Source: Haliangium sp050303215 (GTDB taxonomy: Bacteria > Myxococcota_A > Polyangia > Haliangiales > Haliangiaceae). Taken from it: DNA of 64,000 bases. The first letter of the stretch is position 1; every line of letters starts with the position of its first letter. The notes beneath the pieces were generated by a model. The model did not search any database and was not told the DNA's origin. It saw only the letters and a list, made by a program, of their open reading frames with translations. Below are positions 51,094 to 64,000 of the stretch, piece after piece. The stretch spans positions 1 through 64,000 of the forward strand of contig NZ_JBNLBH010000006.1 of the NCBI RefSeq assembly GCF_050303215.1, written 5' to 3'. Made by a program: the position numbers and the translations under genes.

Positions 51094-51438
51094 CGACCAT
51101 CCGGACCATTCGGACCACCCGAACCATCGACCATAGGTGCACACACAGGCTCGTCCGCAGCGATGGTTCCGTCCATTTCGAGATGGGCCGATGTCGCCGG
51201 AACCGAGTGACCGTGACCGGGGCCACAACGATGCCCCCCGCGTCGCCACCAAAGCCGCGCAGGGAGGGGGCAGGCGCAGATTTCGTGGAATAGCGCCCGG
51301 CCTGCACGGGTATTAAGGGACAAGCCTGGAGTGTCATGTCTCTTCGAGTGCAAACCTTCCCCGGCTTCATGCGTCTCAGTCAGTGAGGGCTACCGACATC
51401 AGCAGTGGCGACAGCGCCAGGAAAGTGTGCGCAGCAGC

Positions 51439-52860
<1,422 letters not shown>

Positions 52861-52922
52861 GGGCGCGCCCGCGCCACCGCCGGCCGGGGCCGACGCCGGC
52901 GTGCATGCGCTGACGGCGAGGC

Positions 52923-53645
52923 TCAGGGCCGACGTCGATGCGGGGCGGCGCGGCGCTGCTTCTTGAGCGCCCGGATCTTGTCGCGCCGACGCCGGGCCTG
53001 CTCCTTGAGCGCGGCCCGGGTGATGCCCTGGGTCTCGAGCTCGCGCGCCTGCTGGGCCGCGGCCTCGGCGAAGAAGCGGAAGTAGTCGACGGCCGAGGTC
53101 ACGGACATGACCAGGGACAGATACAGGAGGTAGGTGCCGACGGTGTGGAAGTCGAGCACGTAGTCGAACAGCAGGATGGGGTAGCGGAAGTGCACCAGCA
53201 GGAAGGCGATGCCCACGAGCTGCATGGCGGTCTTGATCTTGCCGCCGCGGCCGGCCGCGATGACCAGGCCCTGCTGGGAGGCGATGGCGCGCAGCCCGGT
53301 GATGGCCAGCTCGCGGGCCATGAGCACGATGACCAGCCAGGCCGGGGCGCGCCCGGTGGCGGCCAGGGCCACCAGGGTGGACAGCACGATGAGCTTGTCG
53401 GCCAGGGGATCGAGGAACTTGCCGACCACGGTGACCAGGCCCAGGCGGCGGGCCAGGTAGCCGTCGAGGGCGTCGCTGGCCGCGGCCACGCCGAAGAGTA
53501 CACAGGCCAGGGCCGACGCGGCCGGGTCGTGGTCGTCGATCCAGATGAGCACGAAGGGGATGAAGCCGATCCGGACCAGGGTGATGATGTTGGGGAGATC
53601 CGTGATCTCCTGCCGCAGCGGTCGGAGGCGGTTGGCCGCAGTCAC
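52923..53645 (-). CDS. pgsA: CDP-diacylglycerol-glycerol-3-phosphate phosphatidyltransferase
   Basis: 240 residues from the GTG at 53645, whose GTGA overlaps the stop of the upstream TPR-AIM24 gene. The CDP-alcohol phosphotransferase motif D-x2-DG-x2-AR-x8-G-x3-D-x3-D is present (D58, D61, G62, A65, R66, G75, D79, D83 in SDALDGYLARRLGLVTVVGKFLDPLADK). Several membrane helices follow. PgsA makes phosphatidylglycerol-phosphate. The C-terminal 40 residues are a basic extension. Confidence 0.92.
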   Translation of the reverse strand: MTAANRLRPLRQEITDLPNIITLVRIGFIPFVLIWIDDHDPAASALACVLFGVAAASDALDGYLARRLGLVTVVGKFLDPLADKLIVLSTLVALAATGRAPAWLVIVLMARELAITGLRAIASQQGLVIAAGRGGKIKTAMQLVGIAFLLVHFRYPILLFDYVLDFHTVGTYLLYLSLVMSVTSAVDYFRFFAEAAAQQARELETQGITRAALKEQARRRRDKIRALKKQRRAAPHRRRP

Positions 53646-55129
53646 CCCTGCTCGGCCTCCGCCGCGCCGCCGGGCACCCCGGTCATGCCCGTGCGGGCCC
53701 AGTCGCCGGCCTGCTCCTCTTCTTCTTCGATGAGGACCACGCCCTCGCCGGTGCACTCGACGAACAGGGCCGAGGCCTCGTCGCCGGCACCGGGCTTGAC
53801 CGCCCTGGGCACGACCCGGCCGATCCAGCCGCACAGGGCTTGGGCGTCGACGAAGAGCACCCGCTCCTGAGCGAGCTTGATGGACAGCAGCGGCCGCCGG
53901 GACCGGAACGCGACCTCGCCCTGGCCGCGGAACTGGACCATGTTGATGCTCGCGCGCGAGCCGGGCACATGGCCGTTCTCCCACCGCAGTTGCTCCTCGA
54001 AGGCGAACACCAAGTCCTCGCGCAGGTACAGGATGTCGTCGTCGAGCGCGACCACGGAGAAGGTCTCGCCCAGGGGCGAGGCGATGAGGTGGCCGTCGCC
54101 GGAGACGATGAACAGCTCGCGCCCGTCGCGCGAGAAGGTCTCGCCCGTGGACGAGCCGCGGACATGGCGCGAGGCGACCTCGTAGGTGAGCGAGCCGCCG
54201 GTGACGTTGACGCCTTCGGTGCGGGTGAAGATCCGCCCGCGCACGTGCACCACCAGCACCCCGCCGGCGCTGCGCTCGAAGGCGTGCTCGCCGTCGTCGG
54301 GGCGGATCAGGCGGGCGGTGGCGAATTCGGACAAGGGCATCGGGGGCACGTGACCCACGGCCACGCGGGCGGCCCCGGCCGCGGCCACCGCCGAGGGCAA
54401 GGCCAGGTCCACGGCCTCGGTGATGGCCCCGGGGCGGCCCCGGCCGCGGGGGCGGGCATCGTCGCCTGGGCGCGGCACAGGCTCGAGCGGGACGTCCATC
54501 GGTTCGGTCCGGTCACCGCCGTCGGCGGCGACCTCGGCCCCGTCGCCGATGTCGAGGATCTCGATGTCGGCGTCGTCGAGCTCGCCGTCGTCGTAGGAGC
54601 TGGCCAGGGTGGGGGTGGCCAGATCGGGGACCGCGGCCTGGATGCGCGCGCGCTCGCCCTCGTCGAGGTACTGCTCCATCTCCTTGGCCAGCTCGGCGTC
54701 GCCGGCCTGCAAGAAGGCCTGGTAGGCGTTGGCGTAGGCGCCGGTGCGGGCGTAGGCCAGGCCCAGGTAGCTCACCGCCCGGACCTGGGTGGGGTCGAGC
54801 TCGCGGCTGCGCCGGAGCTCGCGGATGGCGGCATCGGCGTCGCCCAGCTTGAGGTGGACCAGGCCCAGGTTCAGCCAGTGCGAGGCGTCGTGCTCGTCGG
54901 CCTGCACCAGGCGCTGATAGATGGGCAAGGCGCTCTGGAAGTCGCCCATGCGAAAGCACGACAGCCCCAGCAGCGCCAGGGCCTTGAGGTCGTCGGGCTT
55001 GGCCTCCAGCGCCGCGAGGAAGGCCTTCCGGGCCTCTTCGTTGCGGTTGCGCCGCAACAGTTCGGCGCCGCTGTCGAGGTGCTGCGCAAACGGGTTGCTC
55101 GGATCGGCGTGGGTGTCGCTGTCGGGCAA
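53642..55129 (-). CDS. TPR-repeat protein with C-terminal AIM24-like domain
   Basis: About 495 residues. I choose a TTG at 55129 (PDSDTHADPSNPFAQHL). A TTG at 55180 is also possible, and there is no ATG or GTG start near. Residues about 15-160 hold TPR repeats (EEARKAFLAALEAKPDDLKALALLGLS, and ADAAIRELRRSRELDPTQVRAVSYLGLA). Residues 300-470 resemble the AIM24 fold (GGSLTYEVASRHVRG, SGDGHLIASPLGETFSVVALDDDILYLRE, MVQFRGQGEVAFRS). A low-complexity acidic linker joins them. Its stop is coupled to pgsA. Confidence 0.72.
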   Translation of the reverse strand: MPDSDTHADPSNPFAQHLDSGAELLRRNRNEEARKAFLAALEAKPDDLKALALLGLSCFRMGDFQSALPIYQRLVQADEHDASHWLNLGLVHLKLGDADAAIRELRRSRELDPTQVRAVSYLGLAYARTGAYANAYQAFLQAGDAELAKEMEQYLDEGERARIQAAVPDLATPTLASSYDDGELDDADIEILDIGDGAEVAADGGDRTEPMDVPLEPVPRPGDDARPRGRGRPGAITEAVDLALPSAVAAAGAARVAVGHVPPMPLSEFATARLIRPDDGEHAFERSAGGVLVVHVRGRIFTRTEGVNVTGGSLTYEVASRHVRGSSTGETFSRDGRELFIVSGDGHLIASPLGETFSVVALDDDILYLREDLVFAFEEQLRWENGHVPGSRASINMVQFRGQGEVAFRSRRPLLSIKLAQERVLFVDAQALCGWIGRVVPRAVKPGAGDEASALFVECTGEGVVLIEEEEEQAGDWARTGMTGVPGGAAEAEQG

Positions 55130-55138
55130 GACCTTACA

Positions 55139-55168
55139 ATTTAACGGGGTCGGCCGCGGCGACGTCAA
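55139..55168 (-). promoter_or_regulatory. Possible sigma-70 promoter upstream of the TPR-AIM24 gene
   Basis: On the minus strand TTGACG (55163-55168) and TTAAAT (55139-55144) are separated by 18 bp. The proposed TTG start at 55129 would be only about 10 bases past the -10 box, so either the message is nearly leaderless or one of these calls is wrong. Confidence 0.35.
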
Positions 55169-55237
55169 GCAATCAGCCAAAGGTTCGCACCGTGGCCGGG
55201 CCGGCGCGGTGGTCGCGGGCTCCGCCGCCGACGCTCG

Positions 55238-55924
<687 letters not shown>

Positions 55925-56003
55925 CGCCCGTGAGGGTAGCAAGGTTGCGAAATGCTGGCAAAATCGTGAGCTGTTGGCAGACTCAGCAGGGAGAGCGCAC
56001 GCC

Positions 56004-57587
<1,584 letters not shown>

Positions 57588-57591
57588 GCGC

Positions 57592-58329
57592 ATGCGGGGG
57601 ACGCAACAACACCGGCCCCGACGCGCCGGCAGGCGGCCCTGGCCCGCATCGTTGCTGTGCGCGCTCGCGCTGGCGACGGCCTGCGCCCGCGGACCCAACG
57701 CCGCCACCACGCCGCCGGCGCCACCCGCTGTGGCCGCGCTGGCCGAGGCCCTGCGCAGCGACGACCCGGCACCCGCATACGCGCTGCTGTCGCAGCAGGT
57801 CCGGTCCCAAATCGCGTTCGAGACCTTCGCAGCCCGCTGGCGCGAGACCGCAGCCGAGCGCCGGGCCCGCGCCGACGAGTTGGAAGCCGGGGCGCTCACC
57901 GGTGCCGGCCTGCACGAGCGCGCCCGGCTGGCCCTGCCCGGCGGCGGTACGGCCTGGCTGGTGCGCGAAGGCGAGGGCTGGCGCATGGAGTCCCCGATGC
58001 TGTCGTCGGCCCAGGCCAAGAGCCCCCAGGACGCAGCCCGGCTGCTGGCCCAGGCCCTGGCCGGCCACGACCTCGACGGGATCCTCGAGGTCCTCACCGA
58101 ACGCCGGCGCGAGGCCGTGGCGAGCCGCCTCGAGGCCCTGGTCGCGAGCCTCACCGAACAGCTCGACCGCGGCACCGTCACCGTCGAGCAGCTCGGCGAC
58201 GAGCGCGCCGTGCTGCGCTGGGACAGCCCCGACGAGGACGGCGAGGGCACCCGCTACGAGCTGTTCCTGCACCTCGAGCAGGAGCAGTGGCGGGTCGACG
58301 ACGTGCGCATCCGCGAGGCCGAGCGCTAG
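57592..58329 (+). CDS. Lipoprotein of unknown function downstream of nadB
   Basis: 245 residues from the ATG at 57592, 4 bases after the nadB stop. The signal LLCALALATAC gives a lipobox. The mature protein is helical and beta mixed (ALSQ-like YALLSQQVRSQIAFETFAARWRET, and LDGILEVLTERRREAVASRLEALVASL). It resembles NTF2-like or DUF4440-like duplicated domains of about 80 residues, but this is a guess from secondary structure. Likely co-transcribed with nadB. Confidence 0.7.
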   Translation: MRGTQQHRPRRAGRRPWPASLLCALALATACARGPNAATTPPAPPAVAALAEALRSDDPAPAYALLSQQVRSQIAFETFAARWRETAAERRARADELEAGALTGAGLHERARLALPGGGTAWLVREGEGWRMESPMLSSAQAKSPQDAARLLAQALAGHDLDGILEVLTERRREAVASRLEALVASLTEQLDRGTVTVEQLGDERAVLRWDSPDEDGEGTRYELFLHLEQEQWRVDDVRIREAER

Positions 58330-58381
58330 CAGCGCTGGTGCACGCGCGACGGAGTTCTTCCGCAGCCTGCCAGGTGTCGAC

Positions 58382-58840
58382 TCAGTAGGCCGCGGGGTCG
58401 AGCCCGAGGGCCTCGCAGATCTGGCCCAGCACCACCTCCTCGGCGTCGTCGAGCTTGCCGTTGGAGACGATGGCGATCTGGGCCGCGCTCACCACCAGCG
58501 CGGTCTGGCGCGGGTCGCCGCGCTCGAGCAGCGCGATCTCGTGAAACGCGTGCTGCCGACCTTCTTCGAAGTCGTCCAGGATCGCCCGCCCGATGCGCCG
58601 GAACTGCGTCTCCAGCTCTCTCAGATCGACCGCGTGGAAGGCGCGCGTGTCCTTGATCATGTCGATGAAGGCGCTGATCTCCGACTCTTCGAGCCGGCCG
58701 TCGGCGCAGGCCACGATAGCGAAGGCCCCGCTGACCGCGCGCAGGACCTCGTCGGGGACCTCTTCGTCAAAACGCTCCCAGGTCGCCACGGCGCGCTCGT
58801 GGCGCTCGCGCACGGCCTGGTCTTCACTCGGTGCTGCCAT
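58382..58840 (-). CDS. TerB-like (tellurite-resistance fold) protein
   Basis: 152 residues from the ATG at 58840, with the Shine-Dalgarno GGAGGA upstream. It is all-helical with the TerB-like metal-binding pattern (VACADGRLEESEISAFIDMIKD, and later ANGKLDDAEEVVLGQICEALGL-like VSNGKLDDAEEVVLGQI). The family is widespread in envelope stress modules; its function is unknown. Same strand as the 93-aa protein upstream, which ends 20 bp before the ATG. Confidence 0.82.
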   Translation of the reverse strand: MAAPSEDQAVRERHERAVATWERFDEEVPDEVLRAVSGAFAIVACADGRLEESEISAFIDMIKDTRAFHAVDLRELETQFRRIGRAILDDFEEGRQHAFHEIALLERGDPRQTALVVSAAQIAIVSNGKLDDAEEVVLGQICEALGLDPAAY

Positions 58841-58860
58841 GACAGTGTCCTCCCCGGCTG

Positions 58861-59142
58861 TTACGGCGACTCGCCGCCGTCCTTCTTGCCGAGGAGGCGC
58901 TCGCCCATGTCGCGGACCGCCCGGCCCACGTCCTCGAATAGCTTGCTGGTGGCCCCGACGACCTCCTCGCTGCCGGCGTCGATGCGACGCTCGAGCTCGT
59001 CGAGCTTGGGTTCGATCTGCTGCCAGCGCTCCTTGACCTCCATGCTGGCCAGGTGCAGCTTGACTCGGATCTCGTCGCGCATCTTCTTGAGATCCGTCAG
59101 GTCGCTCTCGAACTGCTTGCGCATGTTCTCAGTGAAGCTCAT
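58861..59142 (-). CDS. Small helical (coiled-coil) protein upstream of the TerB-like gene
   Basis: 93 residues from the ATG at 59142, chosen for the GGAG site 8 bases upstream; an in-frame ATG at 59256 is less likely. Amphipathic helix throughout (MRKQFESDLTDLKKMRDEIRVKLHLASMEVKERW, LDELERRIDAGSEEVVGATSKLFEDVGRAVRDMGERL), ending in KKDGGESP. No signal peptide. Function unknown; perhaps acts with the TerB-like protein 20 bp downstream. Confidence 0.7.
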   Translation of the reverse strand: MSFTENMRKQFESDLTDLKKMRDEIRVKLHLASMEVKERWQQIEPKLDELERRIDAGSEEVVGATSKLFEDVGRAVRDMGERLLGKKDGGESP

Positions 59143-59333
59143 CAGAGACTCCTGCTCACTTGGGTTGCACGGCACACGCCGCGGACCCAGGGTACCCCCT
59201 CGGCCGGACTGACGCCATCCCACCGGGGCCTTCGAGCGGCCAAGATCCCTACCCAAGCGTGCGGCTGCTCACATCGGTTTCTACGTGAGAGGAAAAATCG
59301 ACGGAACCGGGCCGCCCGGGCGCGCTTAGGGTC

Positions 59334-59363
59334 TTGTCAAACGAAATAGTTGCAATATAGTTG
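59334..59363 (+). promoter_or_regulatory. Promoter and candidate operator of the winged-helix regulator gene
   Basis: TTGTCA (59334-59339) and TATAGT (59356-59361) with a 16-bp spacer form a good -35/-10 pair in an AT-rich pocket. Within it ATAGTTG occurs twice, at 59346-59352 and 59357-59363, 11 bp apart (one helical turn), overlapping the -10 region. This would suit autorepression by the product. Confidence 0.5.
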
Positions 59364-59413
59364 TAGTCAAGAGACGCAAAGACCCGTATCGTAGATCACG
59401 GAAGGGGACGCCA

Positions 59414-60577
59414 ATGAAAGTGCACAAGACCTTGTCACGGCTGGCCGCGCAGCCCGACGACCCCGCCGAGCTACGTCGGGTTGCGCGAGCCCTGGGAGAT
59501 GAGTTGTCGCGCCGGCGTCTCGAGGTGCTGCGCGACTTCCGGGCCGGGCTGGCTCGGGCCGAGTCGGGCCGGGAGACCTTCGCGGCCGGGTACGTGGCCG
59601 GGCTGCTGGACATCGCCGCCGAGGTCACGACCCACATCCAGGCTGACGACGACGCCAGCGCTCGACGCGAGTTGGTCGGTCGGGCCGAGGTGCGGGCCAT
59701 GATGCTGGAGCTGCGGGTCCAGGCCGAGGCTCCGGCGACGCTCGCCAGCCGGCTGGGACTCGAGCCAGTCGACGTGGTCGGCATACTCGACGAGCTCGAG
59801 CTGGCGGGCCTGGTCCAGCCCTACGCGGCCACGCACGAGGACAAGCACATGCGCCCGTACCGGCTCACCCGGGACGGGCAGCGCACGCTGGACGAGGCGC
59901 TCGCGAGCGTGTCCCCCGAGGTCGAGGCCGGGATCCGGATCGCGATCGGCATGTTCCGCTACATGTGTCAGCACCAGGCCAGCCCGGCCTCGGCGCTGCG
60001 CGAGATCGCGGAAGAGGAGCTGCACGACCCGGCCGCGGCCGCGATGGCGGTGCATGTGTGGGCCGAGGAGTCCCAGGACGCCGGGCTGATCACGGAGCTC
60101 GATCCGCCTCTGGGCGCGACCCGCGCCCCCGGCGATGAGCTGTACCACGTGACCCTGCACGGCAACGCCGGCACCGACGCCCGCGCCGACCGACTGTGGC
60201 AGCACGTCCCGGTGCTGCTGTCACAGCTCCAAGCTCGTCCCGGCGAGCAGGTGCCGCTGTTCGTGCGCACCAACTCCGCCGGTTGGGGAGCCTGGGCATA
60301 TGCGCTGCAAAATCAAGATGAGACCGGCGAGTCGAGGACGATCCTCGACGGCGATCTGCTCGCTCGCACCGTGACCCCGCCGGGGGTGCGCTTCGATCTC
60401 ATCTACGACAGCCGCGCCACGCTGGAGGCCGATCAAGACCAGCCTGCCATGCGCGAGCTCATCGAGCACGCCGACGAGCGCTTCTTGGTCTCCAGCAACG
60501 ACGACGAGCCCCCGGAGGGCTTCACCCTCCTGTCGCCGGCCTCGCCAGGCTCGGACGACCCGTCCGACGCCAACTGA
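59414..60577 (+). CDS. Winged-helix-like transcription regulator with C-terminal unknown domain
   Basis: 387 residues from the ATG at 59414. Around residues 95-155 a winged helix-turn-helix is suggested (ATLASRLGLEPVDVVGILDELELAGLVQPYAATHEDKHMRPYRLTRDG). The N-terminus is helical, and from about 180 on the protein is a second, unfamiliar domain (IAEEELHDPAAAAMAVHVWAEE, FDLIYDSRATLEADQDQP). No signal peptide. Probably a DNA-binding repressor or effector-sensing regulator; the target is unknown. Own promoter and operator-like repeat upstream. Confidence 0.65.
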   Translation: MKVHKTLSRLAAQPDDPAELRRVARALGDELSRRRLEVLRDFRAGLARAESGRETFAAGYVAGLLDIAAEVTTHIQADDDASARRELVGRAEVRAMMLELRVQAEAPATLASRLGLEPVDVVGILDELELAGLVQPYAATHEDKHMRPYRLTRDGQRTLDEALASVSPEVEAGIRIAIGMFRYMCQHQASPASALREIAEEELHDPAAAAMAVHVWAEESQDAGLITELDPPLGATRAPGDELYHVTLHGNAGTDARADRLWQHVPVLLSQLQARPGEQVPLFVRTNSAGWGAWAYALQNQDETGESRTILDGDLLARTVTPPGVRFDLIYDSRATLEADQDQPAMRELIEHADERFLVSSNDDEPPEGFTLLSPASPGSDDPSDAN

Positions 60578-61011
60578 GGCCGCGCACGCGTCCATGTGCA
60601 CGCGCCTGCGCGGGCGCGTGCGCCGCGCCCGCCTCGCCGCCGGGCGTGGTCGCGTGTATCCCGCCAGCGTCGAGCGTGGTCGCAGGTCGCACTGCGTGTC
60701 TCCACAGGTAGCGAGCATCGGGTCGAGCATCGGGTGTTGCACCTTGGGTGATCTGATGGCGCGCTCGCGCGCCGGGTGAGCCTGCCGGTCGAGGTGGTCT
60801 GGTGTAGAGACAACGGCTGTCTCAGCTTGGTTGCAATTCCCATGTCGGGATTACTGCAAAGTCACTTTGGTTCGCCAATCCTCGCGACTCCGTACATTCT
60901 CCCACACGAATTGCCCGAGCTGATATAGCATCCGGTCGCCGCTGCCGGGTGCGCGCGCCGAGCGCGTAGGCCTGGTACCTTGCCACCCACGCGCTCCGAG
61001 AGGTGAAGACC
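60578..61011. other. 434-bp spacer with a terminator-like hairpin and a dyad
   Basis: No gene. A perfect 9-bp stem GCACGCGCC/GGCGCGTGC (60598-60621, loop 6) lies 20 bases after the regulator stop and may terminate transcription, though without a U-run. At 60831-60859 an interrupted dyad TTGCA-TCCC-GGGA-TGCAA sits in an AT-richer stretch and could be an operator for the endonuclease I gene. Confidence 0.45.
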
Positions 61012-63018
<2,007 letters not shown>

Positions 63019-63054
63019 GCCGAGCTTCGGCGGCGGGCGGTATACTGGCCACCC

Positions 63055-64000
63055 GTGTCACAGTCGCCCCCGCCGCCCCTGACGAAGCCTCGCTCACCCG
63101 CGGCCGCCGCCCTCGCGCTGGCGGCCGTGGCTTTGACCAGCACCGCCTGCGTCGGCAGCGCGGCGCCTCGGTTCTCGCCCGACATCTCGGCCGCGCTCGC
63201 GCAGGCGGAGATGCGCCGGCTCGAGACCGAAAACGCCTACCTGTACTATCGCGAGGGCCAGCGCGAACAGGCCCTACGGGTCGCCGCACGCCTGGAGGGC
63301 TGCGCCGGGGCCCTGCGCGAGCACGCCCGCCTGCACACGAGCTACGCCCGGGCCAAGATGGTCATCGTCATGCCCGACTTCGCGTACAACAACGCATTCG
63401 TGGCCGGGCCGGGGCTGGGGCAGGAGGCGTACTCGGTCATCCCCACCCACAACACCTTCGACTTCACGTCCGAGACCGGGCTGCCCGGTGATCCCTCGTA
63501 TATCGGGTGTCACGAGGTGGTGCACTACGTGCAGCTCATGCAGGTGGACGGGGTGTGGCGCTGGCTCAACACGATTTTCGGCGAGCTCATCACTCCTCAC
63601 CTCGGCCTCGACGGCTGGTTCGTCGAGGGCCTGGCCACGTTCTACGAGAGCCGGCTCCAGCCCGGCGCCGGACGTATGTCCTGGCCGGTGTGGCGAGGCA
63701 TGTTCCACGCCGGGGTGGCCGAGGACCCCATCGGCGGCGGCGACCTGAGCGGGTTCAAGCGGGCCTCGCAGTGGGGCAACCAGTACCACGTGGGCAGCTT
63801 CTTCATCGAGTTCCTGGTCGAGCGCTACGGCGAGGACAAGCTGTGGCACTTGATCGCGGTCCAGGGGCGCTCGTTCTTCTTCCCGCTGTGGGTGAGCCTG
63901 CGCTTCAAGTATGTCTACGGCAAGAGCCTGTCGGCCCTGATCGACGAGTTCGCTGCCTGGACCGCCGAGCGCTTCCCGCCCCGGTCCCGGCCGCCCGGGC
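63055..64000 (+). CDS. Zinc metalloprotease (gluzincin-like) lipoprotein, N-terminal part
   Basis: Starts at a GTG at 63055 and stays open to the window end (315 residues). The lipobox AVALTSTAC puts the lipid Cys at residue 32. The zinc motif HEVVHYVQ (H153, E154, H157) and a downstream EGLATFYE (E191 as third ligand) mark it as a gluzincin of the peptidase MA/M1-like group. A YEDK-type helical region follows. In myxobacteria such N-terminal peptidase domains are often followed by WD40/TolB-like propellers, but that part would lie beyond the window. Confidence 0.85.
   Translation, partial: MSQSPPPPLTKPRSPAAAALALAAVALTSTACVGSAAPRFSPDISAALAQAEMRRLETENAYLYYREGQREQALRVAARLEGCAGALREHARLHTSYARAKMVIVMPDFAYNNAFVAGPGLGQEAYSVIPTHNTFDFTSETGLPGDPSYIGCHEVVHYVQLMQVDGVWRWLNTIFGELITPHLGLDGWFVEGLATFYESRLQPGAGRMSWPVWRGMFHAGVAEDPIGGGDLSGFKRASQWGNQYHVGSFFIEFLVERYGEDKLWHLIAVQGRSFFFPLWVSLRFKYVYGKSLSALIDEFAAWTAERFPPRSRPPG

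Larger units (their letters stand above)
50491..51438. other. 950-bp gene-free spacer holding two repeat arrays
   Basis: Apart from the two tandem arrays described below (50560-50791 and 50843-51093), the rest of this spacer shows no gene. The last 300 bases before the sigma-70 gene are of mixed composition and likely contain its promoter, but no convincing -35/-10 pair was found. Confidence 0.55.

Noticed and set aside
50471..51370. 299-residue and 223-residue frames through the 21/63-bp arrays
   Set aside because: Peptides such as SEQGIDE repeats arise from tandem DNA. No start context or homology.

Overview
The window is high-GC, densely packed chromosomal DNA. It most resembles a myxobacterium (Myxococcota), perhaps of the Haliangium/Nannocystis/Enhygromyxa side. 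This is inferred from gene content, not from a marker tree. The pointers are a membrane-anchored Ser/Thr kinase with an HCDVSPPNV catalytic loop, many lipoproteins and signal peptides, multihaem cytochromes, a PEGA protein, a caspase-like protease operon, and three sigma factors of different classes. I see no rRNA, tRNA, CRISPR array or intact insertion sequence.

Layout. 1-6.3 kb looks accessory: a cut-off AAA-ATPase-like gene, a decayed antiviral STAND NTPase (Avs-like, DUF4297/Cap4-type nuclease end), a 42-bp tandem repeat array, a coiled-coil protein and an Rpn/DUF4351 protein. 6.4-10 kb is a tightly overlapped run: membrane protein, HTTM protein, tetrahaem cytochrome, engB, rimI. 10-21 kb holds secreted and envelope proteins: an MRJP-like lipoprotein, an M91-type metallopeptidase with QRKA motifs coupled to a lipoprotein, a PEGA protein, a large lipoprotein, a Ser/Thr kinase, a porin-like barrel and a lipase. 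21.4-26.9 kb (minus strand) is a regulatory phosphotransferase cluster: hpf, ptsN, hprK, rapZ, ptsH, ptsI. No sugar permease is nearby.

27-30.6 kb is an operon of ECF sigma factor, anti-sigma factor and a caspase fused to a repeat-rich outer-surface domain. rpoN (minus) and prkA-(71-aa protein)-yeaH-spoVR-PP2C (plus) diverge from a 420-bp spacer. That spacer carries a very good sigma-54 -24/-12 element overlapping a perfect palindrome. 38.3-43.1 kb (minus) has an AmpG-like MFS permease and a coupled trio: NADase-type glycan-binding protein, pentahaem cytochrome, VanX-type dipeptidase. 43.2-50.5 kb has a GNAT protein, an RsmB-like methyltransferase, glutamate dehydrogenase, an isochorismatase and a secreted protein.

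50.5-51.1 kb is an unusual pair of tandem arrays (21-bp and 63-bp units) sharing a core in opposite orientation. After it come a group-2 sigma-70 factor, pgsA, a TPR-AIM24 protein, a lytic transglycosylase, nadB, a lipoprotein, a TerB-like protein, a helical protein, a winged-helix regulator, an endonuclease I-type lipoprotein with two tail domains, and a gluzincin metalloprotease lipoprotein that runs off the end.

Start codons were chosen from Shine-Dalgarno matches, signal peptides and stop/start overlaps. GTG and TTG starts are common here, and uncertain ones are flagged.
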